From the NCBI RefSeq assembly GCF_021155765.1, contig NC_060110.1, positions 20,854,001-20,918,000 of the forward strand: a stretch of 64,000 nt of DNA, given 5' to 3'. Origin of the DNA: Diprion similis (lineage: Eukaryota > Arthropoda > Insecta > Hymenoptera > Diprionidae). Position numbers and translations under genes: made by a program. Below, one piece after another: positions 35,801 through 46,300 of the stretch; position 1 is the first letter of the stretch, and every line of letters begins with the position of its first letter. The notes beneath the pieces are model-generated. The model searched no databases. It saw only the letters and a list, made by a program, of their open reading frames with translations, and had not been told where the DNA came from.

Positions 35801-38781
35801 AAACAAAGAGTGGCAAGTGAAGATGAAGGATCTTGAAAGAGAAAATATTTTTCTTTCCGCGATCGTAATATTCGTGTAATCGTAGCTGTAAGTCAGAGCT
35901 GAGGCTCGGCTAAGGCCATAACTCGCGAAGGCAGCTCACATAAGACCATAGGCGAACAGGGGAGTAAATTGCATTTTACCGCGCCCAGCATTAGTTGAAA
36001 GTAGCAGCCAGCCCCCATTCCAATCACTGTTTATTAGCATGCAATTTGAAAATTATGTCGGGCTGAAGGGAGCGGTGCTTAGAGCTTAGCTAAAAATCGA
36101 TATAAACAAACGCGTAGGTTATACCGATCCCCTTGAATAACTCTTCAGGGTGTATAGTACCTCGAGCTGCATCATTGTTGTACATCGTGACACGCTGATT
36201 TTACGTTGTAGGAGCTCAGAGCTCGCCAATGAACCACGAAAATCGTGGAAAGTCACCCGGGAAAAATTAACATTCATATACGAAACAAGCAAGCTCCCTT
36301 TTCTCCCCATGCTCAAGAAATCCTCTTCGTAACAGAGAACCCTGCATTATCGACTTTCCGAGAAGAAGGCAAACACTGTGAAATATAACGTCTGACACGC
36401 ACGTATAAGTTATTCGTCACGTGGTTCAAGTCCGAAAACTAGCAGAGCTTTATGGCCGTGGTACTACATGTGTCCGACCTCTACCAAACGCTTGGTTTTA
36501 TATGATCAACCAATAGGAATAAGAGAGGAAATAAAGTTGTCCAGCATAAGTAAACTTATCAGTTTCCTATTCTATGGATAACAATAATCATGGCACTGGG
36601 GTGACATGACTATCCGTGAATGATAATTAATCCGGTATTGTTCAAGAACCTTGTACGGTGACCACGGTCAAAAATCGAGCACAGAATTAGCAACCCTTGG
36701 CTCGTGTTCGATGAAGATCTGTGCGCCAACCAACCGTGGGCACGCCAAGTTTAGATCGCCGTTTTCAAGGCCTTCAAACTGAGTAAGTGCCTCTATAGAG
36801 AGAGCGACTCGAAGGGACCGTGTGATTAAAGGGAATGTATGCAAATGTGCGAAATTATACCGATCGCTATTAATCCCTGCTCTGTACTCTTTAGTTTGCA
36901 ACATTTTGCGACCTTTGTATACTCTCTAAATGGAGCGTAAGATTACACGCTATTTATCAATCGTTACAATTCACTTGACTATTAGTGAAGCTTTGGCTCG
37001 AGAGGAATATTTCACACCAAGTTTGCATAGTCGTGAGTCTGAAACAAACTTCTGAAGCTATATATACGCCGAAATCAAATAACTACTCGGAAATTGGAAA
37101 GCAAGGCTCACGCTATTCGGTAGTTCTAGATCCGCGTAAAGCACATCCGGGAAAAAAATGATCCTGTGGTGGAAAATCGTGAAGAAATGGTCGAGCTTTT
37201 TTTGGTCGTACTGTAACTGTATAGAACAGGCTGATCATGTAGCCTTGGAACTCGCGAGCTACTTGCAATAAAAGTCTTGGTTACAGTTCTTAAGCTGGCC
37301 AAATCAACTTCTGGAAAGAGAAAACTTACAAAACAAAAATCAACTCAAGGTTGTCATTGAAATTGATCGCACATGTTGATTTGGCCTGTATCTGGCAGTA
37401 CAAAAGTCAATAATGAATAGACGAAGGTACATATACTTCGAGGCTTTTGATGAGTAGACTAGAATCCATGTTAGAGTCGGGGTTTAGAATAAGGGGTAGC
37501 ATAAGATTGCGTGAAGTGAGGCCAAGGCCAGGAGGATTAAGTAGGCCGGTCAGTCAGTGGGTCAAAAAAGTGGTGCGATTACGTTCACCGATAAAGAAGT
37601 CCGCCCCCCGCGATGGGCGTCGATCCCGAACGGCTTGCAAATCTTTTGAGGTCGCATGGCATCGTTTTATAACTTTAGCAGACCTTCACGCCGTGGGCAA
37701 ATTATTCGCCATTCTTGTAATCGGGGTCTGTTGTTATAAATTCACAACGGACGTGACGCACAAAACGGCCCCGCAGGAATCGCGAGCTTCTGATGTTTGA
37801 CTTCGTGTAATTAATGCCGACAAGCATTGAAAATATTCATGAGGGATTTGGTTTCCGTGACACTATCTTTTGTGAGTTAGTCTACTCTTCTGAAGTCTGT
37901 TCATTGTGAGTTGAAATCGTTGTGAAAAAATTCTGAACAATCATTCGAGCTGTAAGATGAGGCCTGAAAACTGGAAAGAATAGACAAACCGACATCGGTT
38001 ACCAATTGGTAATCCTTGTCTGGCGTTAGATCTCGATTTCAAACTGCGAAAAATGGGCTAAAAAAAGTTTCTGACGATGCTTACGTTATTTCGACTGCCA
38101 ACATCAGCGCCAAGATCTATCATTCTGTCCAGTAATCCCGTTCGATTGTCTTTTACAGCGTACATGAGCGGTGACATGCCAGTCGTCTGAAAGAGAAGTT
38201 GAAAAGTATCAAACTCTGTTCGATATTTACTGATTTTTCCCAATCAGCTCGATTTTCTGACAGTAAAGGAATATTTACCTCCATTACAAAACAAAAAACC
38301 ATCAGAAAAAACAGAAAAAAACATCTTGTCTGTTGGTAAACGAATTCTGCTCATTCAATCTATTCTCAATCCAAAAATCAGGTTATCTCGACCGAAACGA
38401 ATTCTTTTCAATGCTTTCGAAGTCACGGACCTTCGGCACAAGTGGAAAACTTACGGGGTCCATGACGCCGGCTAACGGTGTTGGATTTCCTTCTTCACCA
38501 GCACCTTGCGCCGCTTTTTCCAGGGACTTGAGAAGCTGGTCAACCGGGGCCCATTCGCCGCGTGCAGCAAGGCCCAGAAGTCTTTGGGCCCCTTCCCTGG
38601 ACGTTGCCCCAGCAGATCCAGGTTTGCTCCCAGGTTGCTGAGGCTCGGCGCTGCTCCCCCCATTGCTGCCGGTTGCACTGGCTCCAGCATCATCTTTGCC
38701 ACCCGCAGGGCTGTCTTCCTTGCTCGAGGGATTCTTCTTGTCGTCTCTACTGCCCGAAGGCTTTTTGTTCGAGCTACTCAT
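16842..38781 (-). CDS. nompC: NompC / TRPN mechanotransduction channel
   Basis: Common exons 1-11: 38455-38781, 38085-38186, 35162-35263, 34944-35060, 33444-33644, 32021-32404, 31172-31492, 29781-31008, 27601-27776, 27099-27527 and 25246-26272. Together they are 4414 nt and end in phase 1. They are followed by one of three alternative terminal cassettes (A, B or C, listed separately), giving 1713, 1713 or 1680 residues, close to the known length of fly NompC. Residues 1-108 are a Ser/Gly/Lys-rich N-terminus. Residues about 110-1120 are a continuous array of ankyrin repeats (about 29 in the family), with units such as GRTALHLAAMNGYTHLVRFL. Exon 11 holds the linker (ERAKDLIAAGKQCESMATEL) and hydrophobic segments S1-S5 (for example FLVCPPVWVVFAL, LLLFELTNPSDKSG, LARFLAVLAIFVFGFSM). 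In the family, the ankyrin spring tethers the tetrameric cation channel to microtubules and gates it in touch, hearing and proprioceptive neurons. All splice junctions read in frame and no lesions were seen. The start ATG at 38781 has no upstream alternative I can support. Confidence 0.96.
18091..18108 (+). promoter_or_regulatory. CTCF-like motif (AGTGGCATCTAGTGGTTG)
   Basis: Resembles the arthropod CTCF core with GGCATCTAGTGG. It lies immediately upstream (in minus orientation, downstream of cassette B) of cassette C, where a bound factor could pause polymerase and affect exon choice. That role is inference. Confidence 0.3.
18933..18938 (-). terminator. Candidate poly(A) signal for nompC cassette B
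   Basis: AATAAA on the minus strand, about 600 bp downstream of the cassette B stop at 19538. Confidence 0.35.
19538..20715 (-). CDS. nompC: nompC alternative terminal cassette B (pore, S6, TRP helix, tail)
   Basis: Two exons, 20448-20715 (268 nt, phase 1 in, phase 2 out) and 19538-19997 (460 nt including TGA). Both have exactly the same lengths as in cassette A. The pore exon reads MNPILAVELLFFAIFGQTTH then EQFKVEKHQPPWTTILFKL, with S6 FGIYMLVSVVVLINLLIAMM identical to A and TRP helix EWKYGLSKLVRNM. The tail keeps MMGLQRTGRMSARSKMGAKW, VALSVVHLSPLGSQLSF and VVDWDAVRRKYREL, then diverges to end SDQAPRI. It is intact, with no stops or frameshifts. Confidence 0.93.
21359..21364 (-). terminator. 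Candidate poly(A) signal for nompC cassette A
   Basis: AATAAA on the minus strand, about 460 bp downstream of the cassette A stop at 21821. It would allow transcripts to end before cassettes B and C. Confidence 0.4.
21821..22991 (-). CDS. nompC: nompC alternative terminal cassette A (pore, S6, TRP helix, tail)
   Basis: Two exons, 22724-22991 (268 nt) and 21821-22280 (460 nt including TGA), with splice phases 1 and 2. Encodes residues 1472-1713. The pore helix and filter region read KMSPVLAFEYLFFAVFGQTT, S6 reads FGIYMLVSVVVLINLLIAMM, and the TRP helix reads EWKYGLSKLIRNMHR. The tail has TTTAPSPLNLLTTWIVYFIK, MMGLGRTGRMSPRSKMGAKW and VENVVDWDAI-type motifs, then a Glu/Asp/Asn-rich stretch and a TASTPPI end. 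It is the cassette nearest to the common exons and looks closest to the canonical fly C-terminus. Confidence 0.94.
22370..22446. repeat. GA-rich simple repeat
   Basis: (GA)n with GAGC interruptions, lying in the intron between the two cassette A exons. Confidence 0.9.
22992..25245. other. nompC intron before cassette A
   Basis: 2.25 kb without coding support. It holds short A-runs and a CA-rich stretch at 24040-24065 and 24310-24330. I looked for a fourth pore-exon copy here and saw none. Confidence 0.5.
26273..27098. other. nompC intron 10
   Basis: 826 bp of AT-rich intronic sequence between exons 10 and 11. Nothing else was recognised. Confidence 0.5.
27777..29780. other. nompC intron 8
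   Basis: 2.0 kb intron. Most is AT-rich, but 28900-29160 is noticeably GC-richer and carries a nuclear-receptor-type site, so it is a candidate intronic enhancer. No coding sequence is supported. Confidence 0.45.
29000..29008 (-). promoter_or_regulatory. TCAAGGTCA nuclear-receptor half-site
   Basis: On the minus strand the sequence reads TGGTCAAGGTCA. It contains the extended half-site bound by monomeric FTZ-F1 (NR5A) and ERR receptors, and two half-sites as an abutting direct repeat. It sits in the GC-richer part of nompC intron 8. Confidence 0.25.
32405..33443. other. nompC intron 5
   Basis: 1.04 kb without a recognisable exon. The ankyrin array reads through correctly from exon 5 (ends DIQN) to exon 6 (begins GEGQTALHIA), so no coding block is missing here. 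Confidence 0.5.
33645..34943. other. nompC intron 4 with a GC-rich island
   Basis: 1.3 kb intron. Roughly 34543-34668 is a sharply bounded GC-rich segment in AT-rich surroundings and has no open frame I recognise. It may be an inserted fragment or a structured element. Confidence 0.4.
35264..38084. other. nompC intron 2
   Basis: The longest nompC intron (2.8 kb). It is mainly AT-rich, with one 117-codon ORF on the opposite strand (listed next). No missing ankyrin exon is implied, because exon 2 (ends VGSRNN) joins exon 3 (DNYNALHISA) in register. Confidence 0.45.
37447..37800 (+). other. Possible nested 117-codon ORF in nompC intron 2
   Basis: An ATG at 37447 opens a frame encoding a strongly basic N-terminal half (many Arg, with PRPGGLSRPVSQWVKKVV) followed by a hydrophobic segment, LFAILVIGVCCYKF. 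It lies opposite nompC. No domain is recognised and no splice or promoter context was found, so it may be chance. Confidence 0.15.
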
Positions 38782-40309
38782 AGCTTATCTCGATCCTCGA
38801 GGGGGCAGAATCATGTCACAGGGGTGTTCGATCCGAATAAAAAATTCCAAGGAATCATTTCAATCATTTCTCATCAATCGAATGGATCGCTGCGATCCAG
38901 CCGGCTTCGTGCCCCCGATTTTCATCGTAACGTACTTTAGATAAGATTCATGAATGACATCATTTGGCTCAATTTTGACTCGCCTGAGGTGTGCAAGCGG
39001 CGTCTTATCACCAAACGACGTAACCAGGGAATGGAACTTGGTAAATAATGTGCAGTCCGATCACTACGTTGATTCCATGAACACTTAGATCACAGACAAA
39101 TGGTACCAAGATTGCATCACTGTTCAACAGTGTCACAGATCACAATCACTAAAACGAAGAGAAATCGAGAAGATAAAATTTGACGGGGTAACATTTTCAC
39201 TCTCCGTAGAAAAATTGACTGAGCGTGGATTTCCCGCAAGGACGATTCCCGATGTTCAAAAAGCCCGCATAAAGTACTCGTCGAACATTAGGAAGCACCT
39301 GGCCTAGAATACGATGCTAGCGTCGCGAGCGTCCTCGCCTTTCTGAAGACGCTCACACCAGAAGAGGGTGGCTTTAAGCTCGTCATGGCGCCGATCAGCC
39401 AATCGCAGTGCTTCCTCTGGGGTTGTGGGCGAGCTATGCATGCAGGAAATTTCATCGTACACAGACACAGTCGACACTCACACCGAGACCCAATCCTCGG
39501 TGGTTACACTCAGCGTTGGCACAGCATCGTAAGAAGGCGGTGGGGATAAGGGGCGGCGGGCAGGGTGCCGTCAACACGCGACTTCCGGCGCAGGACGAGG
39601 AGACCTGCTCGACACGCCATGCGAGGAACGGTGGCCCTCCATCCTCGTCTGGAGCACGATCCGTCAATGTTTCGCATCTCTGTTCGCGCCAGTATTTTTC
39701 AGCGACGAGTCAAGTTCAAAAGTACCTTGCAGTCCTCTCGCCATCTCAATTCTCACTTGCTTCTAACCAGCGATTTCTAAGTACCTGGGTTTACTTGACT
39801 CGGTCTGGAAGTGCCTGGGCAGTCTTACACGAATCTTTAACGTTTAACTTGCTCTATTCTTTCAGCCACCACACCGTAGTGGTCCGATTTTGAAAACGTT
39901 CAGGTTTGTCGAAACCTTGACCGGTTTCATTCAGACTTTACATCGACGTCCATTTGCACCAGAGGAACAGAATTATGTGGATTAACTTTCACTAGAATGT
40001 GATATCATACGAATGCGATGACACATGGCGTGGTTAATTTGGTTCTTCTACATCAAACTTCTGCTGCGTGTCGGACACTATCAGCGTCCCACGTGCCTTT
40101 TCTGGCTTTTAACTCAGCTTTTAGTTCGGCTTTTATTCGAATGGGTGCGTTGCGAGTCATGACTTAGTGTCGGATCTCTGATAGCGGTCTCACAGCAAAA
40201 CCGCATTGCGGCTAACTAGACATTGTCCACTCTGAACTGTAAATGTATGTATAATAGGTATAAAATACACTGACAGCGTTTTGGACGTGGATGTCCACAT
40301 ACATATTTT
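38782..40309. other. nompC upstream region
   Basis: Contains the nompC 5' UTR and probably its promoter. The stretch 39300-39670 is GC-richer with several CpGs and is open in a chance plus-strand frame (39408-39893). No known domain is present. Confidence 0.4.
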
Positions 40310-43300
40310 CTGGTTGACGTCCACAAATGGAACATACCACTTTGATTCACGGTTTTGGCCCATTTACCCCTTATTGCTGAGCGAATGACAGACAAAATGA
40401 AGGAGCGCGACTTGCTGATTATTTTGGTTTGCTTTACAGAATGCATAATGTAACAGTTTGGCATCATGTTGTAAGAGAAGAAGAAATTCTAGAAGTAGAA
40501 TGGAATAAAAATAAGTAATAGTCGTAGTAGTAGTAGTAGTATTCACTTGTTCAAGCTCAGTTTTGAGCTCTGCAAAGGGCTTACAGTATGAGATACGGTA
40601 TTGTGTAATAGGTACTTATCGTAGCTTATAGTCGTATCCCGTGCTTTATAATCGGTGATGTTTCCAGTTCCAATTCGCATGGATCGCTTTGCAGAATATT
40701 GAAAATTTATATACTGTTTTATTATGAGCGATGTATCCGCTTAACATAAATGCATTTCAGTGAACTTTATAATGTTACGTTCTGTGTCAAGAGTTTCTAT
40801 ATACCGATCAACATTTACATATTAATGTATTCGATACGTTTTATATGACTGTGACATATGTAGTATGCTTCTTCGCTGTCGATGGATTAGGGTCATACAG
40901 GTTATTCAGGAAAGTATCAATTGGGTGTTTTTGGGAGTCCATGTCAATCATGAATCACGTTCTCTCTTCGTTATAGGTAGGCAGCGTAGTTACTGAGCAT
41001 ATGGTATAAATCATCATATCTAACATTACACCAGTCATAATATCTTGAGTTATCTAACAATAAGCTATATTTTTGTCTATGGTGATGATTCTGGTGTTAT
41101 AATTATTCAATAATCGAGTTTGTGCTATTATTCTAAGAGTGCTGAGAGGGGCTTTCAGGGTCAAGTACTTCTTTGCTCTTTCTTGTACTTTTAACGTCGG
41201 ATATATTCCGAAAGCAGATTATTTTCTATATTGTGTCATTTCCACTGTAGATATTGGGCGTTCGAAGAAATTCAAGAAAACGTATTTCATCTCTTGCTGT
41301 GTAGTAAGTAAAAGGGGTGTACTTTATATGGCGTCCCTGTAAAGTACTTGGTTTTGTGACAATGATAATGATTTCATCACTGAAATCTTTATTCGTGTCT
41401 AAAGCACTTCACAGGCGCGCCCCATACAACATTTCTTCCGGCACGGCATGAAAAGTCACTTTGACGCCGATTGAGATTCAAGCGTCGGCCCGTGCAACAG
41501 AAGTCATAACCGTCGTATAAAGTTCTTTATAGGTTAGTTTCGATGCACACTTTGAACCGATGAAACAGTTGGCGGTCAAACTACGTAAAATAAAATTCAA
41601 ACATCAAAACATGCGGATGACATTTTCCAAGGATCGAAAAAGGGCCGACAAATTCGCTGCAGGGTTGAAAAAAGTGGGCTTGAAAAAGGGCGACAGAGTT
41701 GGAATCTGGGGCCCAAATTCCATCGAGTGGAGCGTGGCTTTCTTGGCCATTGCCAGGGCTGGTTTCGAGGTGGTCGGAATAAACTCTGCGGATCTGCACG
41801 ATATCGACAAAGTCGGACCATCGGCTGAGAGCAACAAAACCTCATCTCAAAAACGTCGTATGTCCTCGGAAATTACACTGGACATACGTTGTTCTTCAAT
41901 GAAATTCTGAGATGGCGTTTTGTTGGCTCCAAAATCTCACAATCACAGTGGACGTGTACGGTGGTTTGCCTATAGTTAGGAGTCCCCATAGAGCACGTCA
42001 CAGAAATAATTCCTTTACGATGCTTCGTACCTGTATGTGTTTTCCACTATACATAAGGTACATTCGACGTTCATTGTCCAATTAGCTTATTGTTAGCTTG
42101 AGAGAGAAAAAGTTGTTGATTAGACAACGCGTCTCTGCAGGACTGCAAATATTTACAAGGTTGAGCATAAATTTTTTTTACTTTTCGTTTCTGTTTACCA
42201 AAGTTTTAAGCTATTCACTGATCTGATGTGACATTGTGCGATAGTGGATTATGTCAATTAAAGTTCAGTCGCGCTTGTCGTGAAGCGAATTGGCTATGTA
42301 TTATACAGATTTAATTACATTATATCCAAAGTTCACATGAATCTCGACCTCAAACTTAAAAGTATTAGGCCGTTCTCAATGGCACGAACACTTTTCAAAC
42401 AGTCAGGTATGTGCGATGCGTCGAGAGCCACGTTCATAGCTGACGCATTTTGATATGTGCAAAATAGGTTAAACACACAGCGTTGCAGCATATGGAATTT
42501 ATAATTACTATTCAGCAGAATATGTTTGAATTTTATGGGTATATGTATAAATCACGTTATACACATATACAGAATTCATAACCACAGAGGAACCTGTTTT
42601 TTTTTGTCCACCCGTAGCTTAGAAAATTGCACGTAATTTAAATTCGCAGTAAACTTGATTATCTCATTCTTTTATAGCCTTTCGGCTTTCAGCTTACGGC
42701 TGCGTTGTTCAGCAGCACCAGGATTGGATCGATATTTATTCAAGGTTAATATCAAATGGAATCCAGTTTAATTCGCAGCAGATTTCGCCCTGATGAGGAT
42801 TAATGAAAATTCCCAGCCACAGAGACGGGTACACGATAATGGGATATGCTTAAATTAGGGGAAAAGGAGTCATTTCTTTTGCGAAGCAATATTTTTCCAT
42901 TTTGACAAATAAGCAGTCGATGCAATCCGATTTCATGCACGCGTATTATGTAGGTCTAAAGTAAGCCTTGGGCAACTTCCGGTTGGCGTTTGCCTGCTTC
43001 GCGCTTCGACAAGCCGTTTCGCAATAAACGGTGTTTCTAATATCCGGCAATTTTTCACTAGTTCATATATTCCTCAGGGATTCTCCCTTCAATTTTTCTT
43101 TCTTATTGGTGCGTAACTAAATGACGTCGTTACAGACATTGGCCTGATTTCTATTTTATCATACTGCAGGAGCTTTTGCCCAACCCTAATAATCAGTGGA
43201 TCAAGTCAATCAACTAATATCTCGCGAAAAATGTTGAACGAAACTGACTCGGCCAACCACGTAGTAAAAGCAAAACCACAGCTGGGCATAATTTATTACT

Positions 43301-46300
43301 CACGTCATACTTACCGTAGGAAAGGTTTATTTTTTATGCGAGAAAATTTGAGGGTGCATAACTTTATGGCCCAGTGATTCTCAACCTGTAATCCCCTGCA
43401 CAAATCAATGTCAGTCTTTGTAAAGAAAATCAAGGTCGTGATGCAAATAAAAATTTCCGGCCTGATTCAATTTCCGTGACGGTTAATCAGGCATGAAAGA
43501 ACCTTTCCTGTGCGCAGAAAAATGTCTTGGAAACGCTTTTCGCAGCTGTTTAAGTCCTTGGGGAAACACTGTTTCAAAGAAATCGATTGGTATCACGATG
43601 AGGCGTTTGAATTTAATATTCAGCCTAGTACAATTGTTAAATGCGTGTCTGATTCCAGGTAGTTATGATAGTGTGTATTTCTTGTTCTCATTGTGGCGTC
43701 ATGAACCACGCATAGTTTAATTAATCTAATGGACAAATGGGGCGGCCGAACTTTATCAAGCTCTGTAATCATCGCGGAAGAGTAAATATGCTTCCAAGAA
43801 TAAAAGTTTGAATAATTATTCGTTCAAATTACACACGCGGATTGCATATAGATGTGAAGAATAATATTCGAGACTTACTTTCGTGACCAGATTTTAATTA
43901 GTTTTTCCTCCAAAATTTCGCCCACCACAGTGGCATCAGGTAATTCGTCGACATCGAGTCCTACGCCAGTAGCATTAAAGTGGAAGTCATCGGTGGTGAA
44001 CAGGGTAAAATCTCTACCGGAAACGGCGTGATTATTCAATTCACTTCCGGTACAACTGGACGACCAAAAGGACCCGAGGCTGGCCCACAGATCATATCAA
44101 CGATCAAAAATTTCAGGAAGGTACGATTTGGGGGTGTTACATTAAAAGAAGATAATTTTTGGACGCATTTATTGGAATTAGCGATATACGGACTCACCTG
44201 GAGACTCATGACTTTAACTTTCATCGTGTCCTTTTTTTCCGAACAACAACGTTGTACAGAAACGACGCCAATGGAAGAATGAATGGAAATTGCTGGTACA
44301 CGTCAAGCTAGGTTTGGCGACCTCTTTGACCTTTTACAAAGTCAGTCGCGACGGTAGGTACATCAAGGCAAATTGTGCACATCGGTTATGATTTTTCAGC
44401 ATGCATTCGAACGGTTTATCATGCAAACCCGGCCACTATAGCCAACTTGCAGACATGGGTGAAAAACTTAAGCAAAGAAATAGGTAGGGATCAGATAAAA
44501 GTCAATTTTGTTTCTCACGGGAATTCTCGCAGCACAACCAGTTGCAAAAGTGCATGTGTACACGGAAGGCGGAAACTTATTCTCCTTGGGTTTTGATCAC
44601 AACAGCCTGTGCATGCTTCAGTCGTAAGCGTAACCTTTAAAGTTTCCTCAGGACAGGAATTATCACGGTAATTACCATTGTTCGCTGATAACGATGGTTG
44701 TTACCCACCTTTATAATTAACGTAGAGACCTACATACATGACATGGCATATTTTCAAAAGCCCGCGATACAATTCGAGTGGACATAAGTGGTGTTTTCTT
44801 TTTTCCGGAATGTTGAAATGGTGTTTCGTCATTTTAATTGGTGAATTGGCGATTTAGTGAATACACAGTAAGAGATGGAGGCTCCGATTGGCGAGATTTT
44901 GATCGGTTTGACCTGCGGCTCTACAGCATCATCGGGCCTCTATTACAGATCTAGAAGAACGTTTGGGCTTGACGGTGTACGTGGCCTTCCTGCATCTACT
45001 ATGGGGTGGTTATGTGGCAAAAGTAACGCCGGTTACAGTTGGCAATGAGAAAAGGGGTCAACGTGTGGTAGGGCGAGGCCAATGACTCGGTCATTTATTC
45101 CTATCTATGCGGAGATCTTTCGCGGAAAGCGGGATGCATCGGAAGTCGAACAACTCGCGGCTGCCTACTATGCAGACCATCGTATACGAGCATGTGTGCA
45201 TTTATGTGTGTGTGTGTGTTTGTGTGTGTGTTTGTGTGCAGAGGATTCATAACAGTCCTCCCACACAAGGAGCATCGATGCGGTGAAACCTGAAGGCGCT
45301 CGATAAATTCATTCTTGAATGCAAATTTTTACTCGAGGTGATTGGTCTCTGCAGGTTAACGGTATTCGCACATCTGCTCAGCATGTAAGGTGAATGAAGT
45401 TAGGTAGTGATACCGGAAACAGGAGCAGAATTAGTCAGAAATGATCAAGTAAATTGCCACCTTCCTACACTCCATGCATACGCTTCAGTATGAAAAAAAC
45501 GACTTTTGTTTGCTGGGTTAGCTGCAGACTTGCTGAAGTATTGTAAGACTCGACAAAAATTGCGTCACTTAAGTATTCCTTCAGTGGGAATCTTGTCTAA
45601 AGCCAACCAAATGGAAACATTCAAATTACCGGGTCTTGACTGCACGTTAAGATGCGAGACTCGCTCTTAGTTCTTGTTCGTTTACCGCGGGTTGAAAGAC
45701 TGAAACTTGATGGGGAACAGCGAGGGAGGAAAATTATTTGATTACTCCGGAACTGTAGCGAACTGATGATTCTTCAATACCGCGAATGTGAAAGACGACT
45801 TCACAGACTACTTCGCAATTTGCTAATAAAGTGCGTGCACGCAGTTATCGTTCGATGCATGGCCAATTACGAATGAAAGTGCCAGTCGACCCATCCGTTC
45901 GAGGCTGGGTTCAAGAGCCAGTTAGTGGTCTGCAGTATGACACTGACCGTGTAGGTTAAAATTAGTTCAATCGACTTCGAGGCGTGCCAAACGCGCAGAA
46001 GAATGATGATATGAAAACAGCAAAGATGTAGGATTTAGTAGAGAAGTTACGGCGACCACTGGACGAGCCTCGCAGCCTTGAGATGCTATTTCGGACTTGT
46101 TTTTACACCGATTTGCATTGACTCAAATTGCCGAAGCGCCAGTCTTTTAAGAACGTGGTAATGAAAATATTCGTTATACAACGAGCAGCATGCCATGCAT
46201 TCTCAGCACGTGCCGCGGAACTTCTTCGTCTACAAATCGCCATGCCAATTCTAATAAACCGAAAAATAGCACCAACACGGTTTTAAATATCACTATCCAT

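Noticed and set aside
39408-39893. 161-codon plus-strand ORF upstream of nompC
   Set aside because: It is in the GC-rich upstream region of nompC, with no recognisable domain and low-complexity composition. More likely promoter/5' UTR sequence than a gene.
45870-46000. tRNA or C/D snoRNA in the conserved intron block
   Set aside because: A GGGTTCAAGAGCC segment resembles a tRNA T-arm, and a TGATGAT box occurs upstream. However, no cloverleaf or close C/D pairing could be built around them, so no RNA gene is called.
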